Shown in pieces: positions 48,443 through 58,932 of a DNA stretch of 64,000 nucleotides; position 1 is the stretch's first letter, and each line of letters opens with the position of its first letter. Source of the DNA: Arenimonas oryziterrae DSM 21050 = YC6267. GTDB lineage: Bacteria > Pseudomonadota > Gammaproteobacteria > Xanthomonadales > Xanthomonadaceae. The stretch covers positions 124,001 through 188,000 of the forward strand of contig NZ_ATVD01000001.1 of assembly GCF_000420545.1 (NCBI RefSeq). The letters are read 5' to 3'. Under the pieces are notes generated by a model, which did not search any database, was not told the DNA's origin, and saw only the letters and a list, made by a program, of their open reading frames with translations. The translations under genes were made by a program, and so were the position numbers.

Positions 48443-49336
48443 TCAGTCCGTGTAGCCGAACCGGCTCAACGCAGCCTCGTCGTCCGACCAGCCCTCGCGA
48501 ACGCGGCACCAGGTTTCCAGGAACACCTTGCGATCGAACAATCTCTCCATGCCCATGCGGGCACCGGTCGAAATCGCTTTCATGCGCTCGCCGCCCTTGC
48601 CGATGACGATGGGCTTCTGGCTTTCGCGTTCGACCCAGATCACGGCCGCGATACGCAGCATCTCGCCGTCGACTTCGAATTTCTCGATTTCCACCGTCGC
48701 CGCATAAGGCAGCTCCTCGCCCAGACGCAGCATCAGCTGCTCGCGGACCAGCTCGCCGGCGAGAAAGCGCTCGCTCTTGTCGGTGATCTCATCATCGGCA
48801 TAGTGCGGCTCGGACTCGGGCATCATTCCGATCAGGGTCTTGACCAATGCGTCGGTGCCTTTGCGCTTGGACGCCGAAATCGGATGGACGGCGGCAAATT
48901 CGCGCTCGCGGGTGACCTCGGCGATGAAAGGCAGCAGGCTGCCCTTGTCGACGATCTTGTCGACCTTGTTCACGACCAGCACGCAAGGCACGCCCGATTC
49001 CTTGAGCGCGGCATAGGCCAGCGCATCATCGTCGAACCAGCGCCCGGCCTCGACGACGAGCACGGCCGCATCGACGTCCGACACAGCGCCGCGGGCAGCA
49101 CGGTTCATATAGCGATTCATGGCGTTCTTCTGCTTGCCATGGATGCCCGGCGTATCGACCAGCATCAACTGGCCTTCCGGGAACGTGGCGATGCCGAGCA
49201 GACGATGGCGCGTGGTCTGCGGTCGCGGCGACACGATGCTGACCTTGGCGCCGACCAGGCCGTTGATCAGGGTCGACTTGCCGACATTAGGACGACCGAC
49301 GACCGCGATGGTGCCGGCACGGTAGGGAGTGTTCAT
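48443..49336 (-). CDS. era: Era GTPase
   Basis: 297 aa. G1 [10 protein letters not shown]3 DTPG, G4 NKVDK, and C-terminal KH domain ([13 protein letters not shown]). Needed for 30S ribosome maturation. The stop of rnc overlaps its start (ATGA). Confidence 0.97.
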   Translation of the reverse strand: MNTPYRAGTIAVVGRPNVGKSTLINGLVGAKVSIVSPRPQTTRHRLLGIATFPEGQLMLVDTPGIHGKQKNAMNRYMNRAARGAVSDVDAAVLVVEAGRWFDDDALAYAALKESGVPCVLVVNKVDKIVDKGSLLPFIAEVTREREFAAVHPISASKRKGTDALVKTLIGMMPESEPHYADDEITDKSERFLAGELVREQLMLRLGEELPYAATVEIEKFEVDGEMLRIAAVIWVERESQKPIVIGKGGERMKAISTGARMGMERLFDRKVFLETWCRVREGWSDDEAALSRFGYTD

Positions 49337-49992
49337 TTGTTCGTCTCGAGTTGGCCCAACACCAGTTCCGCGGCAGCCTGTTCGGCCGCGCGAAGCGAGC
49401 TGCCTTCCGCTTCGGCCGACAGCGCCGGTTCGGCAACGGTGCAGCGGACACGGAACACACGCTCGTGTTCCTGACCGAGGGTCTCGATCAGGGAATAATT
49501 CGGTCGCTCACGCTGGCGCGCCTGCAGCCATTCCTGCAAACGGGTCTTCGGGTCCTTGTCCACCTTGCCCGCCGGCAATTCGGCCAGCATGGCATCGAAC
49601 CAGGGCAGGACGACTTTCCTGCAGGTTTCGAAGCCGGCGTCGAGATGGATGGCGCCGACCAGCGCTTCCAGGGCGTCTGCGAGAATGGAGTCGCGCCGGT
49701 GACCGCCGGTCTTCATCTCGCCCATGCCGAGCTCGATCTGTTCGCCCAAGCCATGGGCCCGGGCGATGCTGGCCAGCGCGGATTCGCGCACCAGACTGGC
49801 GCGGGCGCGGGTCAGCGCCCCTTCGTCGGCCTTGGGCCAGCGCGCGTGCAGCGCTTCGGCGACGATCAGGTTGACCAGCGCATCGCCGAGGAACTCGAGG
49901 CGTTCGTTGTTGGGAACTCCGGCGCTGCGATGACGCAGCGCCTGGCGCAGCAACTCGGGCTTCAGGAATTGATGGCCGAATTCTGCTGGCAC
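49333..49992 (-). CDS. rnc: RNase III
   Basis: 219 aa. [12 protein letters not shown] (28-39) and a second metal-binding region ([16 protein letters not shown]), then a dsRNA-binding domain. Follows the DUF4845 gene by 4 nt. Confidence 0.97.
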   Translation of the reverse strand: MPAEFGHQFLKPELLRQALRHRSAGVPNNERLEFLGDALVNLIVAEALHARWPKADEGALTRARASLVRESALASIARAHGLGEQIELGMGEMKTGGHRRDSILADALEALVGAIHLDAGFETCRKVVLPWFDAMLAELPAGKVDKDPKTRLQEWLQARQRERPNYSLIETLGQEHERVFRVRCTVAEPALSAEAEGSSLRAAEQAAAELVLGQLETNK

Positions 49993-49996
49993 CGAA

Positions 49997-50353
49997 TCAA
50001 AGTTCTACGCTGTAATCGAACTTGACCACGAAGTCGACGTTGTAGACGAACGGCGTGCGCACTTCGTAGTTCATGTTCAGCTTCTTGGTGCCGGCGCCCG
50101 GCGCGAAACGCAGCTGCTTGGCATTGATCGAAGTGACGTAGTCGATGTCGAAACGACGCTGCAGCATCACCTGGATATCGCCGATGTCCTTGTTGCCGAC
50201 GCCTTCCTTCGCGACGCTGTTCATCGCGGACTTCACGCTCATGTACTCGCTGTAGATGGGCACCAGCTTCATGCCGACCGCGGCGAAAACGCAGACCACG
50301 AGCAGGACCATGATGAAGCCGATCAGCGTCATACCCTGTTGTTTCTTGTCCAT
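49997..50353 (-). CDS. DUF4845 membrane protein
   Basis: 118 aa. Starts [13 protein letters not shown] with a pilin-like N-terminus and one membrane helix ([21 protein letters not shown]). Commonly found between lepB and rnc in Gammaproteobacteria. Function unknown. Confidence 0.9.
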   Translation of the reverse strand: MDKKQQGMTLIGFIMVLLVVCVFAAVGMKLVPIYSEYMSVKSAMNSVAKEGVGNKDIGDIQVMLQRRFDIDYVTSINAKQLRFAPGAGTKKLNMNYEVRTPFVYNVDFVVKFDYSVEL

Positions 50354-50386
50354 GACCTATCCCCTGGGTGGATGTGGAAGTGCCGG

Positions 50387-51205
50387 TTACCGGATGGTAT
50401 CGCCAATCCGCGTGTAATCGAAACCATCGCCGCAGAGCGAGCCGGGGCTGTCGCAATTGAGCCAGATGACCATCGCCCGCCCGACCAGGTTGGCCTCGGG
50501 GACCAGGCCCCAGTCGCGGCTGTCGGCGCTGTGGTCGCGGTTGTCGCCCATGACGAAGTAGTGGCCGGGCTCGACAGTCCACTCCCCCGGGGGGAAGGGG
50601 CTGCCGGGCTGGTCGAGGATGACGTGCTCGCGACCGGGCAGGAGTTCCTTGTTGATCGGCGACCCGGTCATTTCCATGGATGCGCCAGTCCCCACGAAGA
50701 CGCCCTCGGGGGCGTATGCCACGGCCTGGCCGTTGATGGTGACCTGGTCGTCGTTGACCGAGATCGTGTCGCCGGGCAGGCCGATCACGCGCTTGATGTA
50801 GTCCACGCCCTTCTCCGGATCGGTCTCGGAGCGGCCGGGATAGCGGAAGACGATGACGTCGCCGCGCTTGGGCTCGCCCAGCGGGACAACCTTGGTGTTG
50901 AGCACGGGCAGGCGCAGGCCGTAGCTGAACTTGTTCACCAGGATGAAATCGCCCTGCAGCAGGGTCGGCATCATGGAGCCGGACGGGATCCGGAACGGCT
51001 CGGCGATGAACGAGCGCAGCACCAGCACGAAGAACAGCACCGGGAACAGCGATCGCGCGTAGTCGACGATGACCGGTTCGATCATGTCTTCGCCTTCCTT
51101 CACCATCAGGTTGCGGCTCTTGGCGAAGAACAGGCGGTCCACCAGCCAGATCACGCCGGTCACGGCGGACAGCACGGTCAGGATCAGGGCGAAATCAAAT
51201 TTCAC
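50387..51205 (-). CDS. lepB: LepB, signal peptidase I
   Basis: 272 aa. Two N-terminal membrane helices, catalytic Ser77 in PSGSMMP, Lys138 in YIKRVIGLPGD, and the GDNRDHSADSR block. Cleaves Sec and Tat signal peptides, so it processes neighbours such as DegP. Confidence 0.96.
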   Translation of the reverse strand: MKFDFALILTVLSAVTGVIWLVDRLFFAKSRNLMVKEGEDMIEPVIVDYARSLFPVLFFVLVLRSFIAEPFRIPSGSMMPTLLQGDFILVNKFSYGLRLPVLNTKVVPLGEPKRGDVIVFRYPGRSETDPEKGVDYIKRVIGLPGDTISVNDDQVTINGQAVAYAPEGVFVGTGASMEMTGSPINKELLPGREHVILDQPGSPFPPGEWTVEPGHYFVMGDNRDHSADSRDWGLVPEANLVGRAMVIWLNCDSPGSLCGDGFDYTRIGDTIR

Positions 51206-51235
51206 GGGGTACGGTCCTTGCAGGGATCGGTCGGG

Positions 51236-53029
51236 TTATTTGTTGTCTTGCTGCAGCACGGCAAGGAAAGCTTCCTGGGGAATCTCGACCTTGCCGAACT
51301 GTTTCATGCGCTTCTTGCCTTCTTTCTGCTTCTCGAGGAGCTTCTTCTTTCGAGTCGCATCACCGCCGTAGCACTTGGCCAGCACGTTCTTGCGCATGGC
51401 CTTGACGGTCGAACGGGAAATGATCTGCGCACCGACCGCCGCCTGGATGGCGACGTCGAACATCTGGCGCGGAATCAGGTCCTTCATCTTTTCGCACAGA
51501 TCACGACCGCGACGGTCGGCGTGCGCGCGATGCAGGATCATCGACATCGCGTCCACGCGGTCGCCGTTGATCAGCACGTCCACGCGCACGAACGGACCGG
51601 CGTCGAAGCGCAGGAAGTGGTAGTCGAGCGAGGCGTAGCCGCGTGAGACAGACTTGAGGCGGTCGAAGAAATCCAGCACGACTTCCGCCATCGGCAGCTC
51701 GTAGCTGATCTGAACCTGGCTGCCCATGTAGTTGATGCCCTGCTGCGCGCCGCGCTTTTCCTCGCACAGGGTGATGATGTTGCCGACGTATTCGGGCGGC
51801 GTGAGGATGGTGGCGAGGATGATCGGCTCGCGAATTTCCTGGATCTTGTTCACCGGCGGCAATTTCGCCGGATTATCCAGCGGCAGGACCGCGCCGTCCG
51901 TCGTCAGCACCTCATAGATCACCGTCGGCGCCGTAGTGATCAGGTTGAGGTTGTACTCGCGCTCCAGACGCTCCTGCACGATTTCCATGTGCAGCATGCC
52001 CAGGAAGCCGCAGCGGAAGCCGAAGCCCATCGCCTCGGAGCTTTCCGGCTCGAAGTTCAGCGCGGCGTCGTTGAGCTTGAGCTTTTCCAGAGCCTCGCGC
52101 AGCGCCGGATAGTCCTCGGCATCGACCGGGAACAGGCCCGCGAACACGCGCGACTGCATTTTCTGGAAACCGGGCAAGGGTTCGCTGGCCGGATTGGCCA
52201 GCAGGGTCAGGGTGTCGCCGACCGGCGCGCCGTGCACGTCCTTGATCGAGGCATTGATCCAGCCCACTTCGCCGGCACCGAGCTTGGCCAGGGACTTGCG
52301 TTTGGGCGTGAACACGCCGACGTCGTCCACGAGGTGCCAGCGACCGGTCGACATGACCAGGATTTTGTCGCCGGGCTTGATCTCGCCCTGCATCACGCGC
52401 ACCAGCGAGACCACGCCGAGATAATTGTCGAACCAGGAGTCGATGATCAGCGCCTGCAACTGGTCGCTGCCGCGCGGCGTCGGCGGCGGAATGCGCTTGA
52501 CGATCGCTTCGAGCACTTCGATGACGTTCAGACCGGTCTTGGCACTGATCGCCACGGCATCGTCGGCATGGATGCCGATGACCGCTTCGATCTCGGCTTT
52601 GACTTTCTCGATGTCCGCGGTCGGCAGATCGATCTTGTTGAGGACCGGAACCACTTCCAGGCCCTGCTCCACCGCCGTGTAGCAATTGGCCACCGACTGC
52701 GCCTCGACGCCCTGCGCGGCGTCCACGACCAGCAAGGCGCCTTCGCAGGCTGCCAGCGAGCGCGAGACTTCGTAGCTGAAGTCGACGTGTCCGGGGGTAT
52801 CGATGAAATTCAACTGATAGGTCTTGCCGTCGCGCGCGGTGTACGGCAACGACACGGACTGGGCCTTGATGGTGATGCCGCGCTCGCGCTCGATGGGATT
52901 GGAGTCAAGCACCTGGGCTTCCATCTCGCGCGCCTCGAGGCCGCCGCAAAGCTGGATGATGCGATCGGCCAGCGTGGACTTGCCGTGATCGACGTGGGCG
53001 ATGATGGAAAAATTGCGAATGAGCTGCAT
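51236..53029 (-). CDS. lepA: LepA, elongation factor 4
   Basis: 597 aa. GTPase ([23 protein letters not shown]), with the LepA-specific C-terminal domain ending [17 protein letters not shown] ribosome-associated factor. Length as in E. coli. No good Shine-Dalgarno is seen. Confidence 0.97.
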   Translation of the reverse strand: MQLIRNFSIIAHVDHGKSTLADRIIQLCGGLEAREMEAQVLDSNPIERERGITIKAQSVSLPYTARDGKTYQLNFIDTPGHVDFSYEVSRSLAACEGALLVVDAAQGVEAQSVANCYTAVEQGLEVVPVLNKIDLPTADIEKVKAEIEAVIGIHADDAVAISAKTGLNVIEVLEAIVKRIPPPTPRGSDQLQALIIDSWFDNYLGVVSLVRVMQGEIKPGDKILVMSTGRWHLVDDVGVFTPKRKSLAKLGAGEVGWINASIKDVHGAPVGDTLTLLANPASEPLPGFQKMQSRVFAGLFPVDAEDYPALREALEKLKLNDAALNFEPESSEAMGFGFRCGFLGMLHMEIVQERLEREYNLNLITTAPTVIYEVLTTDGAVLPLDNPAKLPPVNKIQEIREPIILATILTPPEYVGNIITLCEEKRGAQQGINYMGSQVQISYELPMAEVVLDFFDRLKSVSRGYASLDYHFLRFDAGPFVRVDVLINGDRVDAMSMILHRAHADRRGRDLCEKMKDLIPRQMFDVAIQAAVGAQIISRSTVKAMRKNVLAKCYGGDATRKKKLLEKQKEGKKRMKQFGKVEIPQEAFLAVLQQDNK

Positions 53030-53138
53030 GGGGGCGGCGCGGGGCCGTCTTGATATGTAAACGCGCCATTATCGCACAGCGTCCCGGGGCGCGACCCGCC
53101 CTGAACAGGCCGGCCCGGGACGCTGACGACTAGACGCC

Positions 53139-54677
53139 TTAAGGCACGACTACCGTCGCCAAGCCGGTGCTTTCGGCATTGCGGACAAGCAGACGTACGC
53201 GATCTCCGGTCTTCGCCCCTTTCAGGGCCGCATCGAAATCGGACGGACTGCCGACCGGGGTCTTGCCGACCTGCAGGATCACGTCTCCGGGGCTCAGGCC
53301 CGCCTGCCGCGCCGCCAGACTGGCCACGCGACCGATCTTCACACCTTCGCCCGCCCCCAGACCCAGCTTGCCGCGTGTCGGCGCATCGACCGGGCCGACC
53401 ACGAGGCCCAGCGCATTGACGTCCGGGCCGCTGCCGCCAGGCATCTGCGGTTTCTCCGGACCGGCGACCGCCGCATCCAGGGCCGTCAACACGACCACCA
53501 GATCCACGGGCTTGCCGTCGCGGATCAGTTTGACGCTGGCTCGGCTGCCGGGGGCCATCGCGCCGACGAGCGGAGGCAGCTCGGACGCGTTGCCGATTTC
53601 CTTACCGTTGAAAGCGATGATCACGTCGCCCGGACGGATGCCCGCGCGCGCGGCCGCACTGTTGTTCGCGACCGAACCGACATAGGCGCCGCCCGTGCGG
53701 CTCAGGCCCAACTCGGACAGCTGCTCGCGGCCGACATCGCCGATTCCCACGCCGAGCTGGCCGCGTGTGACCTTGCCGCTGGCCTTGAGTTGCTGCACCG
53801 CATTCATCGCAACTTCGATCGGAATGGCGAAGCTCACGCCCATGTAGCCGCCGGAATTGCTGAAGATCTGCGAGTTGATGCCGACGACTTCGCCGCGCGT
53901 GTTGAGCAGCGGACCGCCGGAATTGCCGCGGTTGATCGCGACGTCGGTCTGGATGAAGGGAACGTACTGCTGGCTGCCGTCGATGCTGGGACGACCCAGA
54001 CCGCTGACGACGCCTGCAGTGACCGAGTGGTCAAAGCCGAAAGGCGACCCGATCGCGAGCACCCATTGACCGGGCTTGAGATTGCGCGAGTCGCTGATGT
54101 GCAGCACCGGCAGGCCGCTGGCCTCGACCTTGAGCAGGGCCACGTCGGACATCGGATCGCTGCCGACGATGCGCGCTTTCAGTTCGCGCCGATCAACCAG
54201 GTGCACGATGACTTCGCTAGCACCGTCGACGACGTGGTGGTTGGTCAGCACGTAGCCGTCGGCAGAAATGATGAAGCCGCTGCCGAACGAGGTGCCGCGT
54301 CGCGGCGAGTCCGGTGCGGGTCCCGGCATGCCGGGACCGCCGGGCTGGCCGAAGAAGCGCTTGAAGAATTCGGGCATGTCTTCCGGATTGGCGGGCGCCT
54401 CCTCGTTTTCATCGGGCGCCGTGGCGGCGGCGCGACGGCCGCCACCCACGAGGGCTTCGATGTTCACGACGGCAGGACCGGCTTGCTCGACAAGACGGGA
54501 GAAGTCCGGGAGGTTGACCAGCGGGGCATCCGTGCTCGCGGCCAGGGCCTGCATGGCCGGGGCAGTCGGTTTCGATGCGAGGGCCGTGGCCTGAGCGGGG
54601 CCCTGGAACTCGGCAAAAACGAGACCGGCCAAGGCGAAGGTGGGAATCAGGAGGGCAAATCGGGACAGGGATTTCAT
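53139..54677 (-). CDS. DegP/MucD-type periplasmic serine protease
   Basis: 512 aa. Signal peptide, protease domain with His148 (TNHHVV), Asp178 (SDVALLK) and Ser253 (GNSGGPL), then two PDZ domains. It degrades or refolds misfolded envelope proteins. The start at 54677 lies below its own sigma-E promoter, so it is not only read from rpoE. The order matches mucD in Pseudomonas. Confidence 0.94.
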   Translation of the reverse strand: MKSLSRFALLIPTFALAGLVFAEFQGPAQATALASKPTAPAMQALAASTDAPLVNLPDFSRLVEQAGPAVVNIEALVGGGRRAAATAPDENEEAPANPEDMPEFFKRFFGQPGGPGMPGPAPDSPRRGTSFGSGFIISADGYVLTNHHVVDGASEVIVHLVDRRELKARIVGSDPMSDVALLKVEASGLPVLHISDSRNLKPGQWVLAIGSPFGFDHSVTAGVVSGLGRPSIDGSQQYVPFIQTDVAINRGNSGGPLLNTRGEVVGINSQIFSNSGGYMGVSFAIPIEVAMNAVQQLKASGKVTRGQLGVGIGDVGREQLSELGLSRTGGAYVGSVANNSAAARAGIRPGDVIIAFNGKEIGNASELPPLVGAMAPGSRASVKLIRDGKPVDLVVVLTALDAAVAGPEKPQMPGGSGPDVNALGLVVGPVDAPTRGKLGLGAGEGVKIGRVASLAARQAGLSPGDVILQVGKTPVGSPSDFDAALKGAKTGDRVRLLVRNAESTGLATVVVP

Positions 54678-54743
54678 GGCGTCGTTCGTTCGCAGTCCGA
54701 TGGAATTTGAGGGTAGCAGCCAGCCCCAGGGGCGAGCTCGTCC

Positions 54744-54771
54744 TTCGACTAGGTGTTGTGCGCTAAGTTCC
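54744..54771 (-). promoter_or_regulatory. Sigma-E promoter of the degP-like gene
   Basis: GGAACTT (54771-54765), a 16-nt spacer and TCGAA (54748-54744). It is an excellent match to the E. coli/AlgU consensus GGAACTT-N16-TCnAA, and 67 nt upstream of the degP ATG. Confidence 0.85.
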
Positions 54772-54820
54772 CGCCCGTCGCGCCGGCCCAGGGCCGGCGA
54801 GTCCCGGACGCCGGGCAAAA

Positions 54821-54844
54821 AAAGGGGCGGATCGCTCCGCCCCT
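54821..54844 (-). terminator. Terminator after OMP 1
   Basis: AGGGGCGGA/TCCGCCCCT stem with a GCGA loop followed by a T-run on the minus strand. Ends the 54870-55838 gene and separates it from the degP promoter. Confidence 0.9.
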
Positions 54845-54869
54845 CGTTTCGTCACTGATGCGAATCGGA

Positions 54870-55838
54870 TCAGTTGTTGATGCCGAAGCTGAGCATGAAG
54901 CCCTGCGTGGTCACCGACTCGTTGCGCACGCCACGGTTGCCGCCGAACGAGGCGGCCATCGACGGCGCGATGGTGTCGATGCGGGTGTCGTAGCCGTTGC
55001 CGCGCTGAACCTGGTAGCTCAGGTTGATCGTCGCCGGCTGGCCGCCGAACACGAAGCGGTGGCCGATGCCGAAGCTCAGCGCTTGCTGGCGGACGCTGAT
55101 GTCCTCGGTGATGCCGTGATCCACCGCGATCAGGGTCGCGCCGGTGTTGTCGACCAGGGCCGAGTGGTAGCCGCGGACGCGATCACCGCTCGCCTGGGCG
55201 TGCTGCAGGTCGCCGGTCAGGTAGAACGACTTGAATTCCTGGTCGTAGCGAACGCCGATGAGGAAACCGTATTCATTGAAGGACGAGATGTCGACGCCCC
55301 GGTCGGTGAACGGTGCGCCCAGCGGCACATTGTTGATCTTGCGCTCGTCCTGCAGCTTCATGCGGCGCACGCCGGCATACGGGCTGAAAGTCACGGTCTC
55401 GGTCGCCTTGAAACCCCAACCGGCAACGAGGTCGACGTTGTTGTGGTCGACGCGGGTAGCCAAGCTGGCGCTGGCCAGGCAGTACGGGATCGCGGCTTCG
55501 AACGGCACGCCGCAGGGCGGCGCCGGAATGGCGCGCGTATCGGTCTGGACGGTCGTGTTGGTCAGCGAGTCACGCGACACGCTCAGCTCGATGAAGAGCG
55601 GATTGTCGAAACGATAGCCCAGGGTCAGGCCCACGTTGCGGCCCGAACCGTAGTCCGTGGTGCGCGTGCGCAGCGACGGGTAGTCCATCGAGAACGGGAT
55701 CGCGGAGTCGTCCGCGTTCTGCACGCCGGCTTCGAGGCTGCCGTAGAAGTGCGAATTGGCGGCGGATGCCGACGAAGCGGCGAGGCTCAGGCCAAGAGCA
55801 GCGAAAACGCTAAGGGTCAGTTTCTTATGGTTGATCAT
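54870..55838 (-). CDS. Predicted outer-membrane beta-barrel 1
   Basis: 322 aa. Signal peptide MINHKKLTLSVFAALGLSLA (cleavage near ASA-AN), then alternating amphipathic strands. Shares SPYAGVRRMK, FGIGHRFVFGG and a FGINN C-terminus with the next gene, so they are paralogues. Has a Cys pair in a predicted loop. It ends in Asn, not the usual aromatic residue. No family is certain; Lpg1974-like barrels are similar in style. Confidence 0.75.
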   Translation of the reverse strand: MINHKKLTLSVFAALGLSLAASSASAANSHFYGSLEAGVQNADDSAIPFSMDYPSLRTRTTDYGSGRNVGLTLGYRFDNPLFIELSVSRDSLTNTTVQTDTRAIPAPPCGVPFEAAIPYCLASASLATRVDHNNVDLVAGWGFKATETVTFSPYAGVRRMKLQDERKINNVPLGAPFTDRGVDISSFNEYGFLIGVRYDQEFKSFYLTGDLQHAQASGDRVRGYHSALVDNTGATLIAVDHGITEDISVRQQALSFGIGHRFVFGGQPATINLSYQVQRGNGYDTRIDTIAPSMAASFGGNRGVRNESVTTQGFMLSFGINN

Positions 55839-55880
55839 CGGAGCAAATATCCTTGGTTTCGTATTTTTTGGATCATTCAA

Positions 55881-55906
55881 GAAAAAGGGCGGATGTCTCC
55901 GCCCTT
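55881..55906 (-). terminator. Terminator after OMP 2
   Basis: AAGGGCGGA/TCCGCCCTT with a GACA loop followed by TTTTTC on the minus strand. Nearly the same as the terminator of OMP 1, so the duplication may include it. OMP 1 may thus need readthrough or its own weak promoter. Confidence 0.88.
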
Positions 55907-55930
55907 CCTCCCCCTGGTCGGCGCCAGAAA

Positions 55931-56908
55931 TTAGTTGTTGATGCCGAAGTTCACGAAGATGCCACGCGCCTTGGCGGAAGCATTGTTGCTGCCCAAAGCA
56001 TTGGGGGCATAGTCATTGTTGTTGGTGATACGCGTATCCAGGCCATTGGCATAGGCTTCCTGGTAACCCAAAGTCACCTTGGCCTGCTGGCCGCCGAACA
56101 GGAAGCGCTTGCCGATGCCGAGGCGGAACATACGGTTGTTCACGCCGCGGCGCTCGGTGATGAAAACCTCGGCGTCATCGACGGTGGCGCCGTCATTCAT
56201 GTGGAAGCGGTGATCGCGGATGCCGCGGGTGCGATCGTCGCTCGCGTGTGCGTACTGCAGCTCGCCCGAGATGAAGAAGTGGGTGAAGTTCTGCTCGTAG
56301 CGGGCACCGGCGACCCAGCCGATGTCGCTGAAAGACGTGAAGTCGGTGACGCTGTCGTTGAAACCGGGAATGTAGCGGTATTCGACGAGACGGCGCTCGT
56401 TGTACTTCATGCGGCGCATGCCAGCGTACGGGCTGAGCTTGATGGCCGGCGTCAGGTCGAAATTCCAGCCGGCGATCAGATCCTGATTGCGCGAGGTATA
56501 GCGACGCGTGATTTCCGCGCGGTTGAAGCAATCGTTGAACAAGCCGAGCGTCGGGGAGATATCGCAGGGGCCGGCGGTGTTGGCGACGCCAGGGCCAGAG
56601 ATCGCGCTCTGGTCGAGGTGGGAATTGGTCTGGCTGAATTCAATGAACAGCGGCGAGCTCAACTGGAAGCCGAGTTTCAGGTTACGGATATTGCCGTCGC
56701 CCAGATCGGTACGGGACACCGGGAAGCTCGGCTGACCGTTGTCGTAAGAAAAAACGACATCGCCGCCCGAGTTCGAGCTCAAGCGTCCGAACTCGACGCT
56801 ACCGTAGAACTTCGGACCGGCCATCGCCGTGGAAGCGAGAAGGGACAAGCCGACCGCGCTGGCAAGCTGGAGGCGACGGATGGCGTTTTTCTGGGTAGCA
56901 GTCTTCAT
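55931..56908 (-). CDS. Predicted outer-membrane beta-barrel 2
   Basis: 325 aa. Signal peptide ending AMA-GP, strands as in OMP 1, shared SPYAGMRRMKYNER, GIGKRFLFGGQ and FGINN end. A Cys pair (C-DISPTLGLFND-C) in the same loop position as OMP 1. AGGAT upstream of the ATG. The 255 nt upstream to the rseB stop hold AT-rich stretches but no promoter I trust. Confidence 0.75.
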   Translation of the reverse strand: MKTATQKNAIRRLQLASAVGLSLLASTAMAGPKFYGSVEFGRLSSNSGGDVVFSYDNGQPSFPVSRTDLGDGNIRNLKLGFQLSSPLFIEFSQTNSHLDQSAISGPGVANTAGPCDISPTLGLFNDCFNRAEITRRYTSRNQDLIAGWNFDLTPAIKLSPYAGMRRMKYNERRLVEYRYIPGFNDSVTDFTSFSDIGWVAGARYEQNFTHFFISGELQYAHASDDRTRGIRDHRFHMNDGATVDDAEVFITERRGVNNRMFRLGIGKRFLFGGQQAKVTLGYQEAYANGLDTRITNNNDYAPNALGSNNASAKARGIFVNFGINN

Positions 56909-57163
56909 CTTGGCAAATCCTCTGGATCGTCGAACGAAGTAACGCCCCTCGTACGGGGGCACCGTGGCGAATTAACGGAATATTTGCGAATGACAGGACA
57001 TTAACGCGGCCGGGACCAAATTCCTACTGGTTCAGCGCAGATTTAGCCCAATTTTGCACAAAACCGCCCGTCCCGAGGGGTCCAACCCGGGTGCGACGGT
57101 CGAAAACCATTGAATTGACTAGGAAATGACCAGCACGGCCGAAGGCCGGCGCCGGCGAGAGGC

Positions 57164-58168
57164 TCAGCCGCCGGTCTTGATGCCGGGGGCCGCCTGGACG
57201 TTGCGGGCAAAGTATTCCGCGGTCTGGGCCGGGACTTTGCCGATGGCCACCACGCGGCGACCGCCCTGCCAGACCGAATGGGCGTTCACGGCGCCGCGCC
57301 GCATCGCCGACTGACCGGCCTGATTGGCGGGCATGGGCTCGATGTAGACCGACACACTGGCGAGCCCGTCGCTGTAAAGAAGCTGGACCGAATCGCCGAG
57401 CCGGCGACCGGCTCGCAGGGCGAAGCCCGGGGGCGGAGCAACAACGCGCCAGCCCGGATCCGAGTCCTTGCCTGGGCTCAGAGTCTGGATACGACGCAGG
57501 CCCTGCTCGGTCGAGGGGCGCAGGTCGATCGGATCGGGAACGACCCCCAATTGCAGGTCGGTGAAGACCATCTGCTCCAGCGGCTGGCCGTTTTCGCCCA
57601 TCAGCGCCATGCGCAGTGGCAAGGCGGTTTCCTTGTCCAGCCAGAGCCGGTGTCCGTAACGCCAGTTGTCGCGAGCCTGGATATCGATGATCTGCGCATC
57701 GCGATTGGCGACACGCCCCACCGAGCCGAGCTTGGCCCGGTAGCCGTCGAGACTGGCCGCCATGGCGAATTGCTCGGCGGGATTCCAGCGACCGCCAGTA
57801 TCGGCGTCGTAGCCCACCGGCCCCAAGCCCGTGCCGATGCACATCACGAGCTTGTCATCCTGGATCACTTCCCGTCGCGGGCCGGTCAGCGCGACCAGGC
57901 GCATGCGCTCGATGCCGCCCTCGAAGGCGTGGAAGATTCCGAGGGTTTCCATGTGCGCGCCGGACACCATGACCAGGGTGCCCTGGTAATTCTGTTCGGT
58001 CAGGGCCGGTCCGATGCGCTGCAACCAGTCTTCGGCCCCCTTGCCCCACAGGCCGGTGACCCAGGACTTCGCGTCCTGATACCAGCGCGCCGGCGCCGAG
58101 GGTTCGTCCGCCCAGGCGGGCTGAGTCAGACTTGCGGCCATCAAGAGGGCGAGCAGGCGGGGCTTCAC
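57164..58168 (-). CDS. RseB/MucB, sigma-E regulatory protein
   Basis: 334 aa. Signal peptide (cleavage near WA-DE), a MucB/RseB lipoprotein-like beta domain (WLQRIGPALTEQNYQGTLVMVSG), and a C-terminal domain (VVAPPPGFAL). Binds RseA and protects it from proteolysis until misfolded envelope signals arrive. Overlaps rseA by ATGA. Confidence 0.93.
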   Translation of the reverse strand: MKPRLLALLMAASLTQPAWADEPSAPARWYQDAKSWVTGLWGKGAEDWLQRIGPALTEQNYQGTLVMVSGAHMETLGIFHAFEGGIERMRLVALTGPRREVIQDDKLVMCIGTGLGPVGYDADTGGRWNPAEQFAMAASLDGYRAKLGSVGRVANRDAQIIDIQARDNWRYGHRLWLDKETALPLRMALMGENGQPLEQMVFTDLQLGVVPDPIDLRPSTEQGLRRIQTLSPGKDSDPGWRVVAPPPGFALRAGRRLGDSVQLLYSDGLASVSVYIEPMPANQAGQSAMRRGAVNAHSVWQGGRRVVAIGKVPAQTAEYFARNVQAAPGIKTGG

Positions 58169-58932
58169 TGCTTCGCGTCTCCGTTGTCATCCTGATTGGC
58201 GGCGTTGGGATCGTTAGCGACCACATCGACGTAAGGGACGAATCCGCTGAGGCCGTCATCGCTCATCATCTGGTTGTGGCGGACGAGATAGGCCTCGAGC
58301 GCGGGATCATTGCTCGCGCCGGACAACGGCGAGCGCGGCCAGGCCTTGCTGCCGGCCGCTTCGACCAACGGGAAGTCCGCAGGCGACTGTCCGCCCGTGC
58401 TCGCAACCACTGGGGCCGACGAGGTCGGCGGCGCCGGGGTGCCGCGATCGGTTGCAACCGGAACCTCGACGGTGGCGCCCGACGAGGTCGCGTCAGTGCT
58501 ATCGACCGCGACCAGATCCGCAGACGCAGGCGTGGCATTGACGGGCAGCGCCGGCACGACCGGCACTTGGACATCGGCGACCGGCACGGTCGCCGGCGTT
58601 GCGGGCGCTCCCAGCCATTGCGGCACAAGGGCAAGCGCGAGCAATCCGACCGAGGCCGCCACCGCCCATGCGATGAGCGGTCGCCAGGCCCGACGCGACG
58701 GCGCCGCTTCGACGGCGAGCGCAGCCGCGATGTCGTCCGGCAAGGTTGCGCGCATCGGTCGCAGTGGCTGCCCTTTCAGGCAGGAAGACGCGACCTGCAT
58801 GCGCTCCCAGAGCGCGCGCAAGGGCGGCTCGTTCGCCAGGCGCCGCTCGAGGAAACGGGCCTCGTCGGCTGTCAGCTCGCCATCCATGTAGGCACTGAGC
58901 TGTTCGCGGAGTGTTTGGTCGAGGGTTGTCAT
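58165..58932 (-). CDS. RseA/MucA, anti-sigma-E factor
   Basis: 255 aa. N-terminal sigma-binding domain (EQLSAYMDGELTADEARFLERRL), a membrane helix at ~85-105 (LIAWAVAASVGLLALALVP), and a long periplasmic tail. Overlaps rpoE (ATGA) and rseB (ATGA). Confidence 0.92.
   Translation of the reverse strand: MTTLDQTLREQLSAYMDGELTADEARFLERRLANEPPLRALWERMQVASSCLKGQPLRPMRATLPDDIAAALAVEAAPSRRAWRPLIAWAVAASVGLLALALVPQWLGAPATPATVPVADVQVPVVPALPVNATPASADLVAVDSTDATSSGATVEVPVATDRGTPAPPTSSAPVVASTGGQSPADFPLVEAAGSKAWPRSPLSGASNDPALEAYLVRHNQMMSDDGLSGFVPYVDVVANDPNAANQDDNGDAKQ

Noticed and set aside
53077-53130. Inverted repeat AGCGTCCCGGG/CCCGGGACGCT between lepA and the degP-like gene
   Set aside because: Arms are separated by about 25 nt and no T-run follows, so I did not call it a terminator; it may still be a weak structure.
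54753-57004. Long plus-strand frames opposite the two OMP genes
   Set aside because: Mirror frames of the barrels; both run across strong minus-strand terminators and lack ribosome sites.
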